Assembly (NCBI RefSeq): GCF_014126615.1
Contig: NZ_CP059896.1
Coordinates: forward strand, 1,622,501-1,686,500
DNA: 64,000 nucleotides
Reading direction: 5' to 3'
From: Ciceribacter thiooxidans
Lineage (GTDB): Bacteria; Pseudomonadota; Alphaproteobacteria; Rhizobiales; Rhizobiaceae
The notes beneath the pieces are model-generated. The model saw only the letters and a list, made by a program, of their open reading frames with translations, searched no databases and was not told the DNA's origin. Below, piece by piece: positions 18,287 to 26,440 of this stretch; within the stretch, counting starts at the first letter, position 1; each line of letters begins with the position of its first letter. Position numbers and translations under genes: made by a program.

Positions 18287-19729
18287 TCAGTCGCGCCAGC
18301 GGGCGGAGAAGCGGACCTCCGGCTGATAGGCGAACTCCCTGACGAAGGGATAGGTCGGCTGCGCGCGGCGGCGGTTCGGCAGTGCCGCGATGTCCTGGTT
18401 GATCACCCCATCGGTCAGCGCCATGAGGTTCGGATTGGCAATCGGGGCAAGGTCCGGCGAGAGGTAGCCGGATTTCACCACCAGCAGCCGGGCGCCCGCA
18501 GGATCGAGCCCGAGGTGGGTGAAGTCCGCGATGTCGTGATAGGGCCTGCGCTTCGCCGCGAGCACCAGCGTGATGCCGCCGATCGTCACGACCGCCTGGC
18601 GGTCCGCGGGCAAACCCGGATCGTCGAGCCGCTGCACCGCCGCTTCCGCCTTGACCGAAGGGCTCGCCGGATCGAGTGTTCCGCCGATCGTAAGCCGGAG
18701 GCGGGCACCCTCGCCTGCCGCAAAACACGCGTCAACGGCGGGGCGGTCGGTGATGCCGGCGACGACGGCGCCCTCGAAATTTCGTGCGATCAGCACCTTC
18801 AGGACGTCGGCACGGTCGCCGACGCCACCGCCGGTCGGATTGTCGCCCGAGTCCGCGAGGATGACCGGACGCGTTGCGGACTTCTCGACGATATCGAGCA
18901 TATCTTCGAGGGGACCGGTCACCGGACCGAAGCGGAAGTCTTCGCGGGCGTCCCAATAGGACCGGGCGATTGCCGCCGCCACCTTTTCGGCCGCCGCCTT
19001 ATCGACGGCGGTGACGACAGCGCAGGCGGCGGCCCGCGGTTCGTCGGCCCAGACATAGCCGACCATCAGGTTGGCATCCCAGATGCCGGGCACGGCGTCG
19101 TGCTCCGGCAGCCTGAGATAGAGGCTTTTCGCCGGCTCGTCCTCGGTCGAGGTGCGCTCACCCGGCAGAAGCACCGGAACCGGTGCCCACGCGACGCCCG
19201 GCCGCTCGCCGGTCTGAAGCGCCCGCAGCAACATCGACCAGGCGCGGACCATCGTCTCGCGCACGTCTATATGCGGCGCGGTCCGGTAGCCGGCGAAGAT
19301 GTCGAGCTGGTCGACGATCCTCTGGGTCACGTTGCCGTGCAGATCGTAGCTCGCGGCGACCGGTATCTCCGGACCGACGACGGCACGGGCCGCGGCGATC
19401 CAGTCGCCCTCGGCATCGTCCATGCCCTCGACGTTCATCGCGCCGTGCATGGCGAGATAGAGACCGTCGAGGGGCAGCGCCGCCTTCAGCCGCTCCAGGA
19501 ACTCGGACTTGAACGCTTCGTAGGTCGCTCGTGCCACCGGACCGCCGGGAACAGCGCGGGCATGGAGCAGCGGCAGAGGTTTGATGCCGCCCGCAGACAG
19601 GAAGCTGAAATAGTCGGCCGCGAGCAGTTCATCCCCGCGCAGGACGCGAAAGTCCTCAGGCTGCATGAGCACCGGCGAGGAGGTGCTGCATTCGGTATGG
19701 ATGCCGCCGACGGCAATGCGCAAGGTCAT
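18287..19729 (-). CDS. M81-family (MlrC-like) metallopeptidase, first copy
   Basis: A 480-residue cytoplasmic protein of the microcystinase C family. Putative zinc and catalytic residues are all present: E13 (IHTE), H95 (AMHGAM), D129 and H131 (YDLHGN) and H153 (APHID). The His-34-Asp-2-His-22-His spacing equals that of the second copy and of MlrC as remembered. The C-terminal half has the ADSGDNPTGGGVGD motif. It starts 12 bases after the GH20 gene. The substrate is unknown; relatives cleave small amide or linear peptide bonds. Confidence 0.9.
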   Translation of the reverse strand: MTLRIAVGGIHTECSTSSPVLMQPEDFRVLRGDELLAADYFSFLSAGGIKPLPLLHARAVPGGPVARATYEAFKSEFLERLKAALPLDGLYLAMHGAMNVEGMDDAEGDWIAAARAVVGPEIPVAASYDLHGNVTQRIVDQLDIFAGYRTAPHIDVRETMVRAWSMLLRALQTGERPGVAWAPVPVLLPGERTSTEDEPAKSLYLRLPEHDAVPGIWDANLMVGYVWADEPRAAACAVVTAVDKAAAEKVAAAIARSYWDAREDFRFGPVTGPLEDMLDIVEKSATRPVILADSGDNPTGGGVGDRADVLKVLIARNFEGAVVAGITDRPAVDACFAAGEGARLRLTIGGTLDPASPSVKAEAAVQRLDDPGLPADRQAVVTIGGITLVLAAKRRPYHDIADFTHLGLDPAGARLLVVKSGYLSPDLAPIANPNLMALTDGVINQDIAALPNRRRAQPTYPFVREFAYQPEVRFSARWRD

Positions 19730-19741
19730 CTGCGGCTCTCC

Positions 19742-21667
19742 TCAGTAGCGCGGGCTCAGGCGGACGATCGCCGCAAAGCGCAGCCAGTCCTTGTCTTCGG
19801 CGGGAGTCCATGCCGCCTCGGCGACCGCCGGCAGACGCGGGAAGACCAGGTGGTTGAAATAGTCGCGATTGAGGAAGTGCTCCGACCAGATGCAGGCCTG
19901 CACGCCGCGCATGCGCGGTTTCAGTGCTTCCGGAAACTCGCCGACGGCCTCGTATGTATAGGTGTGGTGCGGCGGCACGGTTCCGGCCCAGCTCGCGCCC
20001 GGCTCCTGCCATTCGCTCGCCTGCACCATGTCGAGGTAATAGGCCTGACCCGGCGTCATCACCACGTCGTAGCCCTGTCTTGCGAGTTCGAGGCCGACCT
20101 CGGGCTTCTGCCAGGCCATCAGGAGCGTTCCCGCCGGATCGACGCCGCCGCCGTGGGAGACCTCGTCCCAGCCGGCAAGGCTCCGCCCACGGTCGGCGAG
20201 CATGCCCTGAATGCGCTTCATGAAGTAGGATTGCAGCCCGAACGTACCCTCAATCCCTTCCCGCTCCATGAGGCTCCGGGCGAGCGGCGAGGCCATCCAG
20301 GTGTTCGCCGCGACCTCGTCGCCGCCGATATGGATGAGCTTCGACGGGAAGATGCCGACCATCTCGTCGAAGACCTTGCCGAGGAACTCATAGGTCCGCT
20401 CGATCGCCGGGTTGAGGGCGTTGTTGGGATAACCCTGCACGGAGCGATAGCTGTCCGGCGCCTCCTGCCCGTCGTTGAGGTCGGGAAGTGCCGCCAGTGC
20501 CGCCGTGCTGTGGCCGGGTATGTCGATCTCCGGCACGACCTCGACCGCGAGTGCGTCGGCGTGGGCGACGACCTCCCTCGCCTCGTTCTGCGTGTAGAAG
20601 CCGCCGACCGGCTCGGCGCCGTTTCCGAGTTGCGGCAGTAGCGGTTCATCCGGACCGCGCAGCACGCCGACGGTCGTCAGTTCGGGAAAAGCCTTGATTT
20701 CGAGCCGCCACGCCTCGTCATCCGTCAGGTGCCAGTGGAAGATGTTCATCCGGAGCCAGGCAAGGATGTCGATCAGCCGCTTGACGTCGGCGACCGGATA
20801 GAACTGGCGCGAGACGTCGAGATGACAGCCACGCCAGCCATAGCGGGGCGCGTCCGAGATCGTCCCCGATGCCGGGAAACGGAAGGTCCCGGGCTTCGTC
20901 CGCGCGCCGTGGAGGAGCTGGGCGAGCACCGTCAACCCGTACTGCCGGCCCGGCGCATCGCCGTAGCGCAAGGTGACCGCGTCGGCTCCGAAGGTGAGCT
21001 CGTAGCCGGACGGCGCGACCCCGTCCTGCCTTTCGAAGCGCAGGGCGCGGCCCTCGTGAACCGGCGCCAGTGCAAACGGTACATGGGCAACCGAATAGAG
21101 CCGCCGGAACAGGGACAAAACGGTCTCGATCGCCCGCAATTCATCGGGCGTGGCACCTGCCGCGGGATGAAGCGCGACGGGGACGGTTTCGCCGGCGGTC
21201 AGCGACACCTTCGCCGGCCAGGGCAGGATTGAGAAGGGTTCCCTCACCTCGCCTTCAGGCAGCAATTGCGGCGCCGGCTCACTGTGGCGGCCCTCCAGCA
21301 TAAGGTCGCCGACCTCGACGGCATGATGGCTGCCGTCGCCGAGCGTCAGGTAGGCCGATTTCGCCCCGTCCGTCCTGTGGCGTGCCGGGCGCAGCAGGCC
21401 CTCGACGGTGAAGCGCCAGGATCTGCCCGGCGCCAGCGAGAAGCCCGCCGGCGGTGCATATTGATGGAAGTTGGCGTTGCGCTTCAGGAAGGTGGCGTTG
21501 CCGCAGGCCGGGGCGTCGTTGACGCGGGTGAGCGAGGTATAGGCGAGCTCGAAATCCGTGATCGCCTCTCCGGAAAGATTGACCAGCGTGAAGACGAAGC
21601 CGCCGCCTTCCTCTCCGGCCATCGGATACCAGGCGTTTTCGAGACGGAATTGGGCTGTGGCCATCAT
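19742..21667 (-). CDS. Beta-N-acetylhexosaminidase, GH20 family, cytoplasmic
   Basis: A 641-residue enzyme with an N-terminal beta-domain, then the GH20 barrel: CHLDVSRQFYP, NIFHWHLTDDEAWRLEI, VEVVPEIDIPGHS and the catalytic pair in HIGGDE at about residues 446-451, with the Asp orienting the substrate 2-acetamido group and the Glu as acid. It releases terminal GlcNAc or GalNAc. There is no signal peptide (starts MMATAQFRLENAWYP), so it acts on imported substrates. It lies between the SDR and the M81 peptidase with gaps of 21 and 12 bases. Confidence 0.94.
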   Translation of the reverse strand: MMATAQFRLENAWYPMAGEEGGGFVFTLVNLSGEAITDFELAYTSLTRVNDAPACGNATFLKRNANFHQYAPPAGFSLAPGRSWRFTVEGLLRPARHRTDGAKSAYLTLGDGSHHAVEVGDLMLEGRHSEPAPQLLPEGEVREPFSILPWPAKVSLTAGETVPVALHPAAGATPDELRAIETVLSLFRRLYSVAHVPFALAPVHEGRALRFERQDGVAPSGYELTFGADAVTLRYGDAPGRQYGLTVLAQLLHGARTKPGTFRFPASGTISDAPRYGWRGCHLDVSRQFYPVADVKRLIDILAWLRMNIFHWHLTDDEAWRLEIKAFPELTTVGVLRGPDEPLLPQLGNGAEPVGGFYTQNEAREVVAHADALAVEVVPEIDIPGHSTAALAALPDLNDGQEAPDSYRSVQGYPNNALNPAIERTYEFLGKVFDEMVGIFPSKLIHIGGDEVAANTWMASPLARSLMEREGIEGTFGLQSYFMKRIQGMLADRGRSLAGWDEVSHGGGVDPAGTLLMAWQKPEVGLELARQGYDVVMTPGQAYYLDMVQASEWQEPGASWAGTVPPHHTYTYEAVGEFPEALKPRMRGVQACIWSEHFLNRDYFNHLVFPRLPAVAEAAWTPAEDKDWLRFAAIVRLSPRY

Positions 21668-21688
21668 GCGTTCCCCTTCGGTCTTTGC

Positions 21689-22465
21689 TCAGTAGTGCGG
21701 CGATTGCGAGAAGGTGCCGGCGAGTTCGGTCTGGCCGGCCGTCAGGCCGCAGTCGACGGCCAAGCAGACGCCGGTGATTGCCGCCGCCTGGTCGCTCGCA
21801 AGAAAGAAGACGGCGTTCGCCACGTCGGCAGGGTCGACGATGCGGCGCAACGGATACCAGCGCTTCGCTTCCTCGAAGACCTGCGGATTGGCGGCGGCGC
21901 GCGCCTCCCAGGCGTGGGTGCGCACGGTGCCGGGCGCGACCGCGTTCGCGCGGATACCGAACTTTCCATATTCGACGGCGATCAGCTTCGTCAGATGAAT
22001 GAGGCCAGCCTTGGCGGCGCTGTAGGCGGGATGGCCGTAAACCGCGAGACCGTTCACCGAGGCGATGTTGACGACCGATCCGCGGCTCTCCTTCAACGCG
22101 CCCTCGAAAGCCCGGAAGCAGAGGAACGGCGCTTCCAGGTTAAGCGCGCTATCCTTCCGCCAGATCTCGCCGTCGGTGTCGTGCAGGCTGACGGCGCGCG
22201 CCGCGCCGGCATTGTTGACGAGCGTTCTCACCCGGCCGAGCCGGGCCGCGCGGCTGGCGGCATCGGCGAGGCTCTCCTCGCTGGTGACGTCGCAGACTGC
22301 GGGGACCATACGCTCCGGCGCTCCCGCACTCTCGACCGCGTCCCGCAAAGCCTCCGCATCGATGTCGAGAAGCACGACAGCGTCGTGGCTTTCGGCGAGC
22401 CTTGCAGCGATCGCCCGCCCGATGTCGCCGGCCGCACCCGTCACGACGGCAACGGAGCGGTTCAC
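21689..22465 (-). CDS. Short-chain dehydrogenase/reductase
   Basis: A 258-residue classical SDR: nucleotide motif TGAAGDIG at 9-16, NNAG at 84-87, catalytic S136, Y148 and K152 (YSAAK). D34 after beta-2 (LLDID) suggests NAD(H). The likely start is GTG at 22465, placing the cofactor motif at the usual distance; the open frame extends further up but has no good start. The gene lies 46 bases after the RpiR-type regulator in the amino-sugar operon. The substrate is probably a sugar or polyol; not shown. Confidence 0.87.
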   Translation of the reverse strand: MNRSVAVVTGAAGDIGRAIAARLAESHDAVVLLDIDAEALRDAVESAGAPERMVPAVCDVTSEESLADAASRAARLGRVRTLVNNAGAARAVSLHDTDGEIWRKDSALNLEAPFLCFRAFEGALKESRGSVVNIASVNGLAVYGHPAYSAAKAGLIHLTKLIAVEYGKFGIRANAVAPGTVRTHAWEARAAANPQVFEEAKRWYPLRRIVDPADVANAVFFLASDQAAAITGVCLAVDCGLTAGQTELAGTFSQSPHY

Positions 22466-22511
22466 AGCTGCGCACCGCAAAGGCAGGAAGACGAGCGGAT
22501 CGTGGACAAGG

Positions 22512-23375
22512 CTAATCTCCCAGAGGTTGCCGGTCATCGCCGTCGCGATGTTCGACCAGTTGCTGCTTGATGTGACGCAAGGTGATCTGCGAGGTCTTGC
22601 GATTGCGGTAGGCGACGAGGCTTGCCAATACATCGACAATGGCGAGATAGGCGAAACGGGTCGATGTCGGACGGAAGATGTTCTCTCCCTCCGGCAGGTC
22701 GATGCCGATAACGATCTCGGCGGCGCGCGCGACGGGGCTGTCACTCTGCGTCAGAGCGATCGTGGCGATGCCGTTCTCGCGGGCGAGATTGAAGCAGCGC
22801 ACGAGCTCGCCGTTGCGGCCGGAGAGCGACGAGCCGATGATGACGTCGTTCGAACGGGCCGCCGCCGTCATCATCAGCTGCATGGCGTGGTCGTTGCTGA
22901 CCGTCACCCGCACGCCGAGCCGGAACAGCCGGTTCTGGATCTCGCCCGCGACCATCGAGGAATTGCCACCGGAGCCGAAGGCGTAGAGCATCTCGGCCCG
23001 CGACAGCCTGTCCGCGGCCTTTTCCAGCATGTCGGCGTCGAGCGCCCGGTGAACGAGGTAGAGCGCATTCTGCGCCTTGGTGATGACGTCGGCGGCGACG
23101 TCCGCCGGCTTCGTGCTTTCTGCTTCCGGATTGAGGTAGCGCACGCCGACATAGGCGGTGCGGGCAAGGTTCACCTTGAAATCCGCAAAGCTCTGGCAGC
23201 CGAGCCTGCGACAGAAGCGCGTGACCGTCGGCGGCGAGACCTCGGCGCGCTCGGCAAGCTCGATGATGGACGCATTGACGGCGAAATCGAACTGGTTGAG
23301 CAGGATATCCACGATACGCTGCTCGGAGGGCGAAAACTGCCCCGTTTCTTCCTGTAATGTCGCGAAAATGTCCAC
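22512..23375 (-). CDS. MurR/RpiR-family transcriptional regulator
   Basis: A 287-residue regulator: N-terminal HTH_6 domain (about 1-77, recognition helix SPPTVTRFCRRLG) and a C-terminal SIS domain (about 115-255; YAFGSGGNSSMVAGE and IGSSLSGRNGE) that binds phosphosugars. The start is GTG at 23375 with GGGGAAGGGG upstream. It sits second in its operon, between ridA and the SDR. It is the best candidate to bind the TGAAAA-type boxes found before ridA, the NTF2-like gene and the sugar importer operon, probably sensing an amino-sugar phosphate. Confidence 0.92.
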   Translation of the reverse strand: MDIFATLQEETGQFSPSEQRIVDILLNQFDFAVNASIIELAERAEVSPPTVTRFCRRLGCQSFADFKVNLARTAYVGVRYLNPEAESTKPADVAADVITKAQNALYLVHRALDADMLEKAADRLSRAEMLYAFGSGGNSSMVAGEIQNRLFRLGVRVTVSNDHAMQLMMTAAARSNDVIIGSSLSGRNGELVRCFNLARENGIATIALTQSDSPVARAAEIVIGIDLPEGENIFRPTSTRFAYLAIVDVLASLVAYRNRKTSQITLRHIKQQLVEHRDGDDRQPLGD

Positions 23376-23401
23376 CGCAGCCCCTTCCCCGCTTCCGAAC
23401 G

Positions 23402-23788
23402 CTATTTTGAAGGGTTGTAGGCTATGCAGTCGATCTCGACCTTGCAATCGACCATCATGGAGGACTGCACGCAGGCGCGGGCCGGCGGATGCTCGCCGAA
23501 ATACTGCTGATACACCTTGTTGAAGCTCCAGAAATCCCGGGGATCGTCGAGCCACACGCCGCAGCGCACGACGTGCTCGACGCCGTAACCGGCCTCATGC
23601 AGGATGGCGATCAGGTTGGCGATCGCCTTGTGGGTCTGCTCGACGATGCCGCCCTGGATAATCTCGCCGTTGTCCATCGCGACCTGGCCGGAAACATGCA
23701 GCCAGCCATCGGCCTCGACGGCGCGCGCAAAAGGCAGGCCCTGCCCGCCCGCACCGGATTGCCCACTGCCGTAGCGCCTGACTGTCAT
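23402..23788 (-). CDS. RidA/YjgF/UK114-family enamine/imine deaminase
   Basis: A 128-residue trimer-forming protein. Conserved features are HVSGQ at about 31-35, the substrate-binding R104 in PPARACVQ and the C-terminal KVEIDCIAYNP. RidA proteins hydrolyse reactive enamine/imine intermediates made by PLP enzymes or amine oxidases. It is first in the operon with rpiR 26 bases downstream, so it likely removes an imine arising in this amino-sugar pathway. It reads as a divergent subfamily rather than housekeeping RidA. Confidence 0.92.
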   Translation of the reverse strand: MTVRRYGSGQSGAGGQGLPFARAVEADGWLHVSGQVAMDNGEIIQGGIVEQTHKAIANLIAILHEAGYGVEHVVRCGVWLDDPRDFWSFNKVYQQYFGEHPPARACVQSSMMVDCKVEIDCIAYNPSK

Positions 23789-23796
23789 CGCCCACC

Positions 23797-23814
23797 TATG
23801 CAAATTGTTTTCAT
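23797..23814 (-). promoter_or_regulatory. Putative RpiR box 1 (ridA operon)
   Basis: Minus-strand ATGAAAACAATTTGCATA, 9 bases upstream of the ridA start. It matches the box before the oxidoreductase operon at 15 of 18 positions and contains the imperfect dyad TGAAA-N5-TTGCA. Binding here would block transcription or translation of ridA-rpiR, consistent with autorepression. Confidence 0.6.
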
Positions 23815-23870
23815 GATTGATTGACAAATCAGCATGGAAAACCGATTTTGACCAGAGGAAATCGACCATT

Positions 23871-23891
23871 ATGAAAAGAATTTCGACATGA
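23871..23891 (+). CDS. Six-codon leader frame overlapping RpiR box 2
   Basis: ATG at 23871 follows GAGGAA with a 10-base spacer, then five codons (Lys-Arg-Ile-Ser-Thr) and a TGA that overlaps the ATG of the NTF2-like gene (ATGA). The NTF2-like gene itself lacks a ribosome site at normal distance, so it may be translated by coupling from this leader. The same bases (23871-23888) form a match to the RpiR box: ATGAAAAGAATTTCGACA, 14 of 18 identical to box 1. Confidence 0.4.
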   Translation: MKRIST

Positions 23892-24382
23892 GCACATCGC
23901 GAGATCCTTACAAGAATCCGTTCGCGGCCTCCGACGCGGCGCGCCACTCGATCTGGGACATGCTGGTTGCGCGGGATATCGATGCGTTCCTCTCCGCAGA
24001 CTGGTCGATGGTCGCCGGCGATTTCATCGAGGAAGGCTTTCTCGGCATCAGCGGCAATCGCGAGACGAACCCCGACCGCTGGACGCTCGCCTTTCCGACG
24101 CTCGCTGCGTATCGCGACGAGTGGCTGCGGCAGGCGCACGATTTCGCCGGCAAGACCTATGGCGAAGACCCGCGCACGGCGATCTTCCGCACCACCCGGC
24201 TCGAAGAGATCGAGATCACCGGCGAAACGGCGCTGGTGCGCAAGAAGTTCGACGGCGGCATCCGCATGACCGACGGCGGTCTCGACGTCATGAAATGGCA
24301 GACGCTCTATTACTGCCGTCTGCACGACGGCCGCTGGAAGATCAGCGGCTTTACCGGTTATCTGCCCTATCCCATGGGGTGA
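23888..24382 (+). CDS. NTF2-like / SnoaL-type small protein
   Basis: A 164-residue protein with the profile of the NTF2-like cone fold: an N-terminal helix pair, then strands ending in WQTLYYCRLHDGRWKISGFTGYLPYPMG, the usual C-terminal sheet. Such proteins are small isomerases, dehydratases or binding proteins; the function here is not known. It is divergent from ridA (99 bases) and 33 bases before the second M81 peptidase, so it is probably part of the same pathway. No signal peptide. Confidence 0.75.
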   Translation: MSTSRDPYKNPFAASDAARHSIWDMLVARDIDAFLSADWSMVAGDFIEEGFLGISGNRETNPDRWTLAFPTLAAYRDEWLRQAHDFAGKTYGEDPRTAIFRTTRLEEIEITGETALVRKKFDGGIRMTDGGLDVMKWQTLYYCRLHDGRWKISGFTGYLPYPMG

Positions 24383-24415
24383 GGCTCTCTTCTCACGACA
24401 CCGAAGGCCATCGTC

Positions 24416-25885
24416 TTGCGCATCTTCACCGCCGCCCTTGCAACTGAAACCAACACCTTCTCGCCCATCTGCATCGACCGGCGCGCTTTCGAGGATTCTC
24501 TTTACGCCCCACCCGGCACGCATCCGCAGACGCCGACGCTCTGCACCGCACCGATCACCGTCGGCCGCCGGGTTGCAGCCGGGAAGGGCTGGACGCTGAT
24601 CGAGGGAACGGCGACCTGGGCCGACCCCGCCGGCCTCGTCAACCGCGCGACCTATGAGGGCCTGCGCGACGAAATCCTCGACCAGTTGCGGGCGGCGATG
24701 CCGGTCGACGCCGTGGTGCTTGGCCTGCACGGAGCCATGGTCGCGGCCGGCTACATCGATCCGGAGGGCGACCTTCTCACGCGCATCCGCGAGATCATCG
24801 GGCCGGACGTGCTGCTTTGCGCCGAGCTCGACCCGCACAGCCATCTGACGGCAAAGCGCGTGGCGGCGGCCGATTTCTTCGTCGTGTTCAAGGAGTTCCC
24901 GCATACGGATTTCGTCGCTCGCGCCGAGGATCTGTGGAGGATAACGGTCGATGCGCTGGAGGGCCGGGTGAAACCGGTCATGTCCGTGTTCGATTGCCGG
25001 ATGATCGACGTCTTTCCGACCTCCAGGGAACCGATGCGCTCCTTCGTCGACAGACTGATGGCGATCGAGGCGGAGGACGAAGATGTCCTGTCGCTCTCCG
25101 TCATCCACGGCTTCATGGCCGGGGACGTACCGGAACTCGGCACGAAGATGATCGCCGTCACCGACGCGAAACCCGAGAAAGGCGCACACCTCGCCCGCGA
25201 ACTCGGGCTCGAACTCTTTTCGAAACGCGGCACGTTCATGATGCCGCAGATCGACGAGAAGGAGGCCGTGAGCCGGGCGCTTGCTGCCACCCGCGGCCCG
25301 GTCGTCATCGCCGATATGTGGGACAATCCCGGCGGCGGCACCGCAGGCGATTCGACGGTGATCGTGGAGGAGCTCCTTTCGCGCGGCGCGACCGACGTGG
25401 CCGTCGGCATGATCTGGGACCCGATCGCCGTCCAGCTCTGCATGGCGGCCGGTGAAGGGGCGGAAATCCCCTTGCGTTTCGGGGCGAAATCCGCGCCGGG
25501 TACCGGCAATCCCATCGACGGGCTCGTCGAGGTCGTGCGCGTCGTGCCGAATGCCGAAATGCGCTTTGGCGAGAGCGTGGCCCCCTTCGGGGACGCCGCA
25601 CACATCCGCCTTGCAGGCATCGACATCGTGTTGAGCAGCGTCCGGGTGCAGAGCTACGATCCGTCGCTTTTCACCGCACTGGGCATCAATCCGCAGAGCA
25701 AGCGCATCCTGGTGATCAAGTCGACGAACCACTTCTACGCCGCGTTCTCGAAGATCGCGTCGGAAATCCTCTACTGCTCCGCCGGCTCCCCCTACCCGAA
25801 CGACCCGGCAACCAATCCCTACCGGCGTGCGAGGCGCGACATATGGCCGATGACGGCCGATCCGCACGGCGCCGAGGTCGCATGA
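24416..25885 (+). CDS. M81-family (MlrC-like) metallopeptidase, second copy
   Basis: A 489-residue paralogue of the M81 enzyme at 18287-19729. It has E11 (ATETNTFSP), H105 (GLHGAM), D139 and H141 (ELDPHSH), H163 (FPHTD) and WDNPGGGTAGDST, with the same His-34-Asp-2-His-22-His spacing. The start is TTG at 24416, giving the family N terminus MRIFTAALATETNTF with GAAGG upstream. It lies downstream of the NTF2-like gene. The two copies are clearly diverged, so they probably cut different bonds or substrates. Confidence 0.9.
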   Translation: MRIFTAALATETNTFSPICIDRRAFEDSLYAPPGTHPQTPTLCTAPITVGRRVAAGKGWTLIEGTATWADPAGLVNRATYEGLRDEILDQLRAAMPVDAVVLGLHGAMVAAGYIDPEGDLLTRIREIIGPDVLLCAELDPHSHLTAKRVAAADFFVVFKEFPHTDFVARAEDLWRITVDALEGRVKPVMSVFDCRMIDVFPTSREPMRSFVDRLMAIEAEDEDVLSLSVIHGFMAGDVPELGTKMIAVTDAKPEKGAHLARELGLELFSKRGTFMMPQIDEKEAVSRALAATRGPVVIADMWDNPGGGTAGDSTVIVEELLSRGATDVAVGMIWDPIAVQLCMAAGEGAEIPLRFGAKSAPGTGNPIDGLVEVVRVVPNAEMRFGESVAPFGDAAHIRLAGIDIVLSSVRVQSYDPSLFTALGINPQSKRILVIKSTNHFYAAFSKIASEILYCSAGSPYPNDPATNPYRRARRDIWPMTADPHGAEVA

Positions 25886-25987
25886 GATCGGCGCCAGCCG
25901 GCACTGACGGTCGTCGCCCACGGCATGGTGTGGTAGCCTGTCGCGCGTGCGCGACCGCGACTGTCTCGCATCGGGAGGAGAAAAGGC

Positions 25988-26428
25988 ATGGTTGCATTCG
26001 AAGGAGAGTTGCGGAAGGCGCCGCGGCTGCGCGGCGGCTGCATGTGCGGGGCCGTCACCTACGAGGTCGCGGACAATTTCCTCTACGCGATCAACTGCCA
26101 CTGTTCGAAGTGCCGGCGGACCACCGGTTCGGCCTTCAAGCCGATCGCCGGCGTTGCGGTCGAGGATTTCGAGGTTACGGCCGGTACGGACAACCTCTTC
26201 CGGCACGGCGATCCGGACGGTATCCACGACATGCATTGCCGCACCTGCGGTTCTCTCATCTATTCGTGGATCGCCGAGCGCGGTACCGTGAAGGTGCACC
26301 TGCCGATGGGCACGTTGATCGACGTTCCTTCGATCCGGCCGGCGATGCACATCTTCGTCGGCTCGAAGGCGCCATGGTACGAAATCACCGACGACCTTCC
26401 CCAGTACGAGGGTTTTCCGACTGAGTGA
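25988..26428 (+). CDS. GFA/CENP-V-family zinc protein
   Basis: A 146-residue protein of the glutathione-dependent formaldehyde-activating enzyme (GFA) fold. Zinc ligands are visible: C18 and C20 (CMCG), C37, C39 and C42 (NCHCSKCR), and C84 and C87 (CRTCG). Members bind glutathione adducts or unknown thiols; the activity here is unknown. It follows the M81 gene after 102 bases with its own GGAGGAG-type ribosome site and converges on the ABC ATPase gene, 12 bases apart. Confidence 0.87.
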   Translation: MVAFEGELRKAPRLRGGCMCGAVTYEVADNFLYAINCHCSKCRRTTGSAFKPIAGVAVEDFEVTAGTDNLFRHGDPDGIHDMHCRTCGSLIYSWIAERGTVKVHLPMGTLIDVPSIRPAMHIFVGSKAPWYEITDDLPQYEGFPTE

Positions 26429-26440
26429 ACTGTCCGGGCG

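Noticed and set aside
18128..20641. 837-codon plus-strand frame
   Set aside because: It is antisense to the M81 peptidase and GH20 genes, both of which have full active-site motifs; the frame's product is Arg/Asp/His-rich with no family.
23808..26350. Minus-strand extension of the ridA frame to almost 1,000 codons
   Set aside because: It runs antisense through the NTF2-like and M81 genes; RidA proteins are about 128 residues and the proper start is at 23788.
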